A program made the translations under genes and the position numbers. Under the pieces are notes generated by a model. That model ran no database searches and was not told where the DNA came from. It saw nothing but the letters and a program-made list of their open reading frames with translations. Source: Streptococcus pseudopneumoniae ATCC BAA-960 = CCUG 49455 (GTDB lineage: Bacteria; Bacillota; Bacilli; Lactobacillales; Streptococcaceae). Taken from it: a DNA stretch of 28,621 bases. Positions 25,366-28,621 of the stretch are shown one piece after another; the first letter of the stretch is position 1, and every line of letters starts with the position of its first letter. The stretch covers positions 1 through 28,621 of the forward strand of contig NZ_MWSM01000051.1 of assembly GCF_002087075.1 (NCBI RefSeq). Direction: 5' to 3'.

Positions 25366-25394
25366 ATTATAAAACTTATATCAATAAACTCCAA
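25366..25394 (-). promoter_or_regulatory. Pheromone promoter
   Basis: Perfect -10 TATAAT (25366-25371), 17-bp spacer, weak -35 TTGGAG (25389-25394). The -35 matches consensus at only three positions and overlaps the end of the palindromic operator, as expected for an activator-dependent promoter. The transcript would start near 25359 and read through the pheromone gene towards the bacteriocin. Confidence 0.65.
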
Positions 25395-25410
25395 GGACAC
25401 CAATGTCCTT
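25393..25410 (-). promoter_or_regulatory. ComR-box-like operator
   Basis: Perfect palindrome AAGGACA-CCAA-TGTCCTT: 7-bp arms around 4 bp, containing GACA-N4-TGTC, the core of the box bound by ComR at comS and comX promoters in other streptococci. The downstream edge is 21 bp from the -10, the position where ComR would contact polymerase. Confidence 0.65.
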
Positions 25411-25448
25411 AAAATCTAATTCTTTCATATTATTTTTAGCTTATATCT

Positions 25449-25486
25449 AAAAAAACAGTCCTAAAGACGAACTTTAGAACTGTTTT
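25449..25486 (-). terminator. Terminator of the ComR-like regulator
   Basis: A 15-bp stem AAAACAGTTCTAAAG with its complement (25472-25486 with 25452-25466, one G-U), loop TTCGT, followed by T residues on the minus strand. It separates the regulator from the pheromone promoter, so the pheromone is not simply read through from the regulator. Confidence 0.85.
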
Positions 25487-25527
25487 GATGCGAGAACAGG
25501 GACATTTTTGTCACTGATTCACTATGT

Positions 25528-26427
25528 TTATAAATATTTTTTGACATCCTCTTGCCATTCCTCTGTCAATTTCTTTACTAGAAATTCATCTCCAATTAGC
25601 TGCGCAAATGTTTTAGAAGACTGATAAAATGATTCAGCTAAACTAAAATCTCTTTCTTCTCTTAATGCTTGCTTCCACAAAAACATAAATACAAGAGGTT
25701 TCTTTTGATAATCTTGAGTTTTATCCATAATTTCTTGTAAACACGATAGATAATCATTAAAACAATCAGTTACTCCTACCTTTTCAAGACAACACATTCC
25801 TGAAATAAGAGTATCTCTAATTATAAAGTAATTCTCTATTTGAGTTACCTTCTTCTGTTCCAAAAGAAAGAGCATTAGCTTTTCGATTTGATTTATAAAT
25901 TTGGCAAGATCTTTTCTAATGAGCATTTGATAAAAAAACAAACGAATCAACAACATATCATTTGTTGAATAAACTTCTTTTTCTATGATCTGAGGCATAT
26001 GTTCCTCAAGTATTAACTCTGCATATTCAGGCCTTCTAGTTCTAGAAGTATCCAAACACGCCTGCAATACTTCACATGCTAATTGTTCTTCTTTAGGAAG
26101 ATTATCAAAGTATATTTTATAAATCTCTTCCAAACACGCTTCCTTCTTATCGTACTCCTCTTCTTTACCATAGATTGGTTCACGTAAAATCTGGTATTTC
26201 AATTCTAAATAAGCAGGAGGAAGAGCTGAAAAATCCGGCATAAGGCTATAAGCTGGAACTCCTAGCCGGCGAGCAATATAGTCTAACTTGGGCAAACTCG
26301 GTTGCGAAGCTCCACTTTCAATTCGCGACAGTTGACGAGCTGTCAGTTCTTGCTCATCTCCACAAAAATCTGGACGACTAATTCCTTTTTCTATCCGAAT
26401 CTCTTTAATTTTTTGACCAATTAACAT
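25528..26427 (-). CDS. ComR-type Rgg/RRNPP transcriptional regulator
   Basis: 299 residues, the length of ComR. An N-terminal XRE helix-turn-helix (about 4-64: LIGQKIKEIRIEKGISRPDFCGDEQELTARQLSRIESGASQPSLPKLDYIARRLGV, shown here in pieces: ISRPDFCGDEQELTARQLSR and IESGASQPSLPKLDYIARRL) is followed by an all-alpha TPR-like domain (about 72-299). The linker PPAYLELKYQILREPIYGKE and the following EEIYKIYFDNLPKEEQL match the ComR pattern better than classical Rgg. TprA/PlcR-type regulators are related alternatives. It should bind a small imported peptide and then DNA. Ribosome site AGAGGAG; own terminator. Confidence 0.82.
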   Translation of the reverse strand: MLIGQKIKEIRIEKGISRPDFCGDEQELTARQLSRIESGASQPSLPKLDYIARRLGVPAYSLMPDFSALPPAYLELKYQILREPIYGKEEEYDKKEACLEEIYKIYFDNLPKEEQLACEVLQACLDTSRTRRPEYAELILEEHMPQIIEKEVYSTNDMLLIRLFFYQMLIRKDLAKFINQIEKLMLFLLEQKKVTQIENYFIIRDTLISGMCCLEKVGVTDCFNDYLSCLQEIMDKTQDYQKKPLVFMFLWKQALREERDFSLAESFYQSSKTFAQLIGDEFLVKKLTEEWQEDVKKYL

Positions 26428-26498
26428 CAGACGTCTCCTCTTCTACCTGCTTCGAAAAATACTGTGAAACTTAAAAAATTGTAACGACTACATCTTTC

Positions 26499-27059
26499 CT
26501 ACTCATAAGATTTCATAGCTTCTTCCACTTCTGCCAATGTGATCCCAAACAACTCTAAGCGTTTGAGGAGTTGCTTGCCGTTGGAATAGCCGATTCGGAG
26601 AGCCTCTCCTAGATATTCTCGTCGCTTACGACTATCTGCTCCCGCTAGAAAGCCAAGGCGAATCAAGTCGCTACGACTGATGTCAAACTGACTCTCATGT
26701 TCAAATTGTTCTGTCACCTGAGCTAGAGCCGTTTTCAGGTCTTCATAGCTGGCATGCTCAATTCCCAGAGAACGCCCCTTGGTTTTGGACTTAGGAACAG
26801 CTTCATCTCGTTTGAGGAAGGCATGCTGAACTGTTGGAATAGTCGTCATAATCATGCGACGAATCCGCTCCCCATTAAAATCTGGGTCTGTAAAGACAAT
26901 GACTCCATGACGTTGGTGTAGGCGCTGAATCCGTTCTAAATCCTGCTCATTGATGGCAGAACCTCGTGTCTCATAGGTCTCTACATCGAAGTAACGTTTG
27001 AGATTGGCCGTATCATCGCGACCTTCAACTACGATGACTTGGGAAATTTTTTCTTTCAT
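26499..27059 (-). CDS. rnmV: Ribonuclease M5
   Basis: 186 residues. TOPRIM domain with catalytic Glu in VIVVEGRDDTANLKRYF (about 8-24) and the metal-binding Asp pair in IVFTDPDFNGERIR. DUF4093 C-terminus (ISRSDLIRLGFLAGADSRKRRE). It cuts the 5S rRNA precursor to its mature ends, with ribosomal protein L18 as cofactor. Start overlaps the tatD stop by one base (TAATG), so the two are translationally coupled. In Firmicutes rnmV is typically followed by ksgA; here the bacteriocin locus lies between them. Confidence 0.95.
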   Translation of the reverse strand: MKEKISQVIVVEGRDDTANLKRYFDVETYETRGSAINEQDLERIQRLHQRHGVIVFTDPDFNGERIRRMIMTTIPTVQHAFLKRDEAVPKSKTKGRSLGIEHASYEDLKTALAQVTEQFEHESQFDISRSDLIRLGFLAGADSRKRREYLGEALRIGYSNGKQLLKRLELFGITLAEVEEAMKSYE

Positions 27060-27832
27060 TACTTGCTGTCCAATCCAAAAATTCGCTCTGCATTTGCAGT
27101 CGTTGCTGCCGCTAGCTCTTCTGTCGTCATGCCACGCAAATCCGCGATAAAGTCCACCACATAGCGAGTATAGGCTGTTTTGTTTTCGCGACCACGCTTG
27201 GGTACAGGAGCCAAGTAAGGAGCATCCGTCTCCACCAAAATCTTGTCCAAAGGTAACTCTTTAGCTGCTTCTTGGATATCAGTTGCTTTCTTGAAAGTCA
27301 CCACTCCTGAGAAGGAAATGGTCATACCAAGCTCGACAAACTTCTCTGCCCACTCAAGCGTCCCTGAAAATGAATGCATGATACCACCTCGAGAGCCAAC
27401 TCCCTCGCTCTTGATAATCTCATAGGTATCTTCCAGCGCATCACGGGTGTGGACAACAAAAGGCAAATCCAAGTCCTTAGATAGCTGAATCTGACGGCGA
27501 AAAACCTGCTCCTGCACCTCTTTGGGCGCTGTCATCCAATGGTAGTCTAAGCCAATTTCACCTAAAGCCACAACCTTGGGATGTTTTAACTTATCCAACA
27601 AGTAAGCCTCAACTTCCTCTGTATAAGTACCAGCTTCTGTAGGATGCCAACCAATAGTCGCATAGAGCTGGTCATACTCATCTAACAACTCCAAGGCACG
27701 CTCAATCGTCGGTTCATCAAAACCAACAATATTCATCTGTGTCACACCCATCTCAGCAGCCAAGGCAATTTCTTCTGCCTCACGACCTGCAAATTCTTCT
27801 ACATTCAAGTGTGTATGTGTATCAAAAATCAT
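27059..27832 (-). CDS. tatD: TatD-family metal-dependent hydrolase / DNase
   Basis: 257 residues. Amidohydrolase-fold TIM barrel: the metal ligands DTHTHLN (4-10), GEIGLDYHW (about 92-100), HTRDALED (about 128-135), MHSFSG and ETDAPYLAP are all there. Members act as 3'-5' exonucleases on DNA with possible roles in repair; substrate in streptococci is not established. First gene of tatD-rnmV, with an extended -10 TGGTATAAT at 27860-27868. Confidence 0.94.
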   Translation of the reverse strand: MIFDTHTHLNVEEFAGREAEEIALAAEMGVTQMNIVGFDEPTIERALELLDEYDQLYATIGWHPTEAGTYTEEVEAYLLDKLKHPKVVALGEIGLDYHWMTAPKEVQEQVFRRQIQLSKDLDLPFVVHTRDALEDTYEIIKSEGVGSRGGIMHSFSGTLEWAEKFVELGMTISFSGVVTFKKATDIQEAAKELPLDKILVETDAPYLAPVPKRGRENKTAYTRYVVDFIADLRGMTTEELAAATTANAERIFGLDSK

Positions 27833-27859
27833 CTCTTCTAACCTCGTTTTCTATCTTCT

Positions 27860-27868
27860 ATTATACCA
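27860..27868 (-). promoter_or_regulatory. Extended -10 promoter of tatD
   Basis: TGGTATAAT on the minus strand. It follows directly on the T tract of the terminator at 27868-27909, a compact terminator-promoter junction. Confidence 0.6.
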
Positions 27869-27909
27869 AAAAAGAGGAGGGGTACCCAATTTTTCAGTTT
27901 CCCTCCTCT
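27868..27909 (-). terminator. Terminator upstream of tatD
   Basis: Perfect 9-bp stem AGAGGAGGG/CCCTCCTCT (27901-27909 with 27873-27881), 19-nt loop, then TTTTTT on the minus strand. It would have ended the transcript of the former LPXTG protein gene upstream. Confidence 0.8.
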
Positions 27910-28133
27910 CTTCAATAGAACTATTCTGCTAGCTTTTCTACTCGATATTACCCATCTCCTGTCCCACAGTTAGAGACAGAAGAGACTGGTTACATTGATA
28001 GAATATCCCTTTTCAGCTAAAGTGTGCGATTATCTTGGGTTCTCACTTTTCTCACCCATCACTAGGATTGATGATTTCTCCAAATCCCCCTTATAATCTA
28101 ACTTTAAGTAGAGAATAGAATTTTCTAGCTATC
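27910..28133. other. Non-coding stretch with no clear feature
   Basis: Between the terminator and the relic sorting signal I see no gene, strong hairpin or promoter. Sequence is A-T rich with a few short frames that lack ribosome sites. Confidence 0.4.
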
Positions 28134-28292
28134 CTATTTTCTACGTCTAGCCTTTCTTCCTAGCAAAGCAAAACCACTTGTTGCCACCACTAGACCAAGA
28201 CTAGCAAGTGCTGCACTTGATGCTGAACCTGTGTTAGGTAATTATTTGCCAGCAGGCACTTTAACAGTTGATTTTTCATCAGTAACTATGTA
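28134..28292 (-). pseudogene. Relic C-terminus of an LPXTG cell-wall-anchored protein
   Basis: The minus-strand frame reads YIVTDEKSTVKVPAGK, a TAA stop at 28242-28244, then LPNTG, a hydrophobic run (SASSAALASLGLVVATSGFA) and a basic tail GRKARRRK-stop. This is a complete sortase sorting signal at 28134-28241 with an in-frame stop right before the LPNTG. A single G-to-T change of GAA (Glu) would explain it. Another stop (28293-28295) cuts the frame upstream, so no body of the protein remains. In TIGR4 an LPXTG surface protein occupies this neighbourhood; here the locus has been rearranged. Confidence 0.8.
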
Positions 28293-28364
28293 CTACTCTA
28301 GATTCAATCTATTATATAAGAATGTTGAGTTACTAGCTCATCCTTCCATTATCTCTTATATTAC

Positions 28365-28415
28365 AAAATACTCCATAATCTCCAGTAGAATAAATCTGGC
28401 TAGAGATTATGGAGT
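28365..28415 (-). terminator. Hairpin after the choline-binding protein gene
   Basis: Perfect 13-bp stem ACTCCATAATCTC/GAGATTATGGAGT (28370-28382 with 28403-28415), 20-nt loop. On the minus strand it is followed by ATTTTG, a weak T tract, so it is a stable 3' end structure and probable terminator. Confidence 0.6.
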
Positions 28416-28471
28416 TATTTTCAGCCTTAATATCCTATCAAAAAATAATATTAAGATTCATTCAGTTAGAT

Positions 28472-28621
28472 TTAGTTTACCAATTCACCATTAGCATTGA
28501 CTCTATAGCCGTTTACTGTTGTATTAACTGCAAGCATACCTGATTCATCTACATAGTACCATTTCCCACTAACTTGGAACCATTGGCTAACTTTCATATC
28601 GCCATTACTGTTGAGGTAGTA
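28472..28621 (-). CDS. C-terminus of a choline-binding surface protein (partial)
   Basis: The last 49 codons of a gene that continues beyond the right edge. They encode choline-binding (cell wall-binding) repeats: YYLNSNGDMKVSQW, FQVSGKWYYVDESG and the terminal MLAVNTTVNGYRVNANGELVN. The aromatic Trp-Tyr-Tyr pattern and the AVNTTV-GY-VNANGE ending are typical of pneumococcal and mitis proteins that hold on to phosphocholine of teichoic acids. The N-terminal effector domain is outside the window, so the identity is open. Stop codon at 28472-28474. Confidence 0.88.
   Translation of the reverse strand, partial: YYLNSNGDMKVSQWFQVSGKWYYVDESGMLAVNTTVNGYRVNANGELVN

Noticed and set aside
25231..25419. 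Plus-strand 62-codon ORF antisense to the pheromone gene
   Set aside because: No ribosome site, low-complexity product, and it runs across the promoter and operator of the pheromone on the other strand.
25381..25428. Minus-strand ORF for a 15-residue peptide (MKELDFKDIGVLGVY) upstream of the pheromone gene
   Set aside because: It has no ribosome binding site and is made largely from the ComR-box-like palindrome itself.
28231..28494. Plus-strand 87-codon ORF near the right end
   Set aside because: It is antisense to the LPXTG relic, the terminator hairpin and the choline-binding protein stop, and has no ribosome site.

Overview
This window is chromosomal DNA from a Mitis-group streptococcus, most likely Streptococcus pneumoniae or a close relative such as S. 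mitis. The gene order endA-epuA-murA, coaD-rsmD, asnA, pflA, lysA, purR, yhaM-rmuC-thiN-rpe-rsgA, ksgA, rnmV-tatD is the pneumococcal one. BOX repeats, a RUP-like MITE and a choline-binding-protein C-terminus also point there. Nearly all genes lie on the minus strand; only acyP and yidC are on the plus strand.

Layout: 1-640 is the remains of an IS66-type element (tnpB plus a probable tnpA tail) next to a promoter firing out of the window. 646-3377 holds a CBS/CorC membrane protein, a BOX repeat that runs into the end of endA, and endA-epuA. 3364-9644 is a core housekeeping block (murA, a DUF1146 protein, a PDZ-Lon-like protease, coaD, rsmD, asnA, a Bax-inhibitor-type membrane protein, an rRNA methyltransferase). 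9678-10960 is acyP and yidC. 11033-18717 holds pflA, lysA, purR and the rsgA-rpe-thiN-rmuC-yhaM operon. 18880-20771 is an accessory pocket between rsgA and ksgA, with a frameshifted secreted protein, a small membrane protein and two stacked MITE-like repeats. 20774-21646 is ksgA. 21720-26427 is a bacteriocin locus. 26499-27832 is rnmV-tatD. 27868-28621 carries a relic LPXTG sorting signal and the C-terminus of a choline-binding protein.

The most interesting part is 21720-26427. A lactococcin 972-type bacteriocin is followed by its ABC-transporter-type immunity genes and preceded by an Rgg regulator of the ComR type. Between regulator and bacteriocin is a short gene with an excellent Shine-Dalgarno sequence that encodes MFGFIMFLTYFSFGDWWHG. 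Its C-terminal FGDWWHG lines up with the S. mutans competence pheromone XIP (GLDWWSL). Its promoter carries an 18-bp palindrome, AAGGACA-N4-TGTCCTT, containing the GACA-N4-TGTC core of a ComR box. I infer a complete ComRS-like quorum-sensing circuit that controls a bacteriocin rather than competence, in a lineage whose competence is run by ComCDE.

Other notable signals are three genes whose ATG lies 6-7 nt after an extended -10 box with no Shine-Dalgarno (probable leaderless mRNAs), an A8 tract that splits a secreted-protein gene into two frames, a PurBox-like inverted pair that doubles as a terminator upstream of purR, and an LPNTG sorting signal preceded by an in-frame stop.
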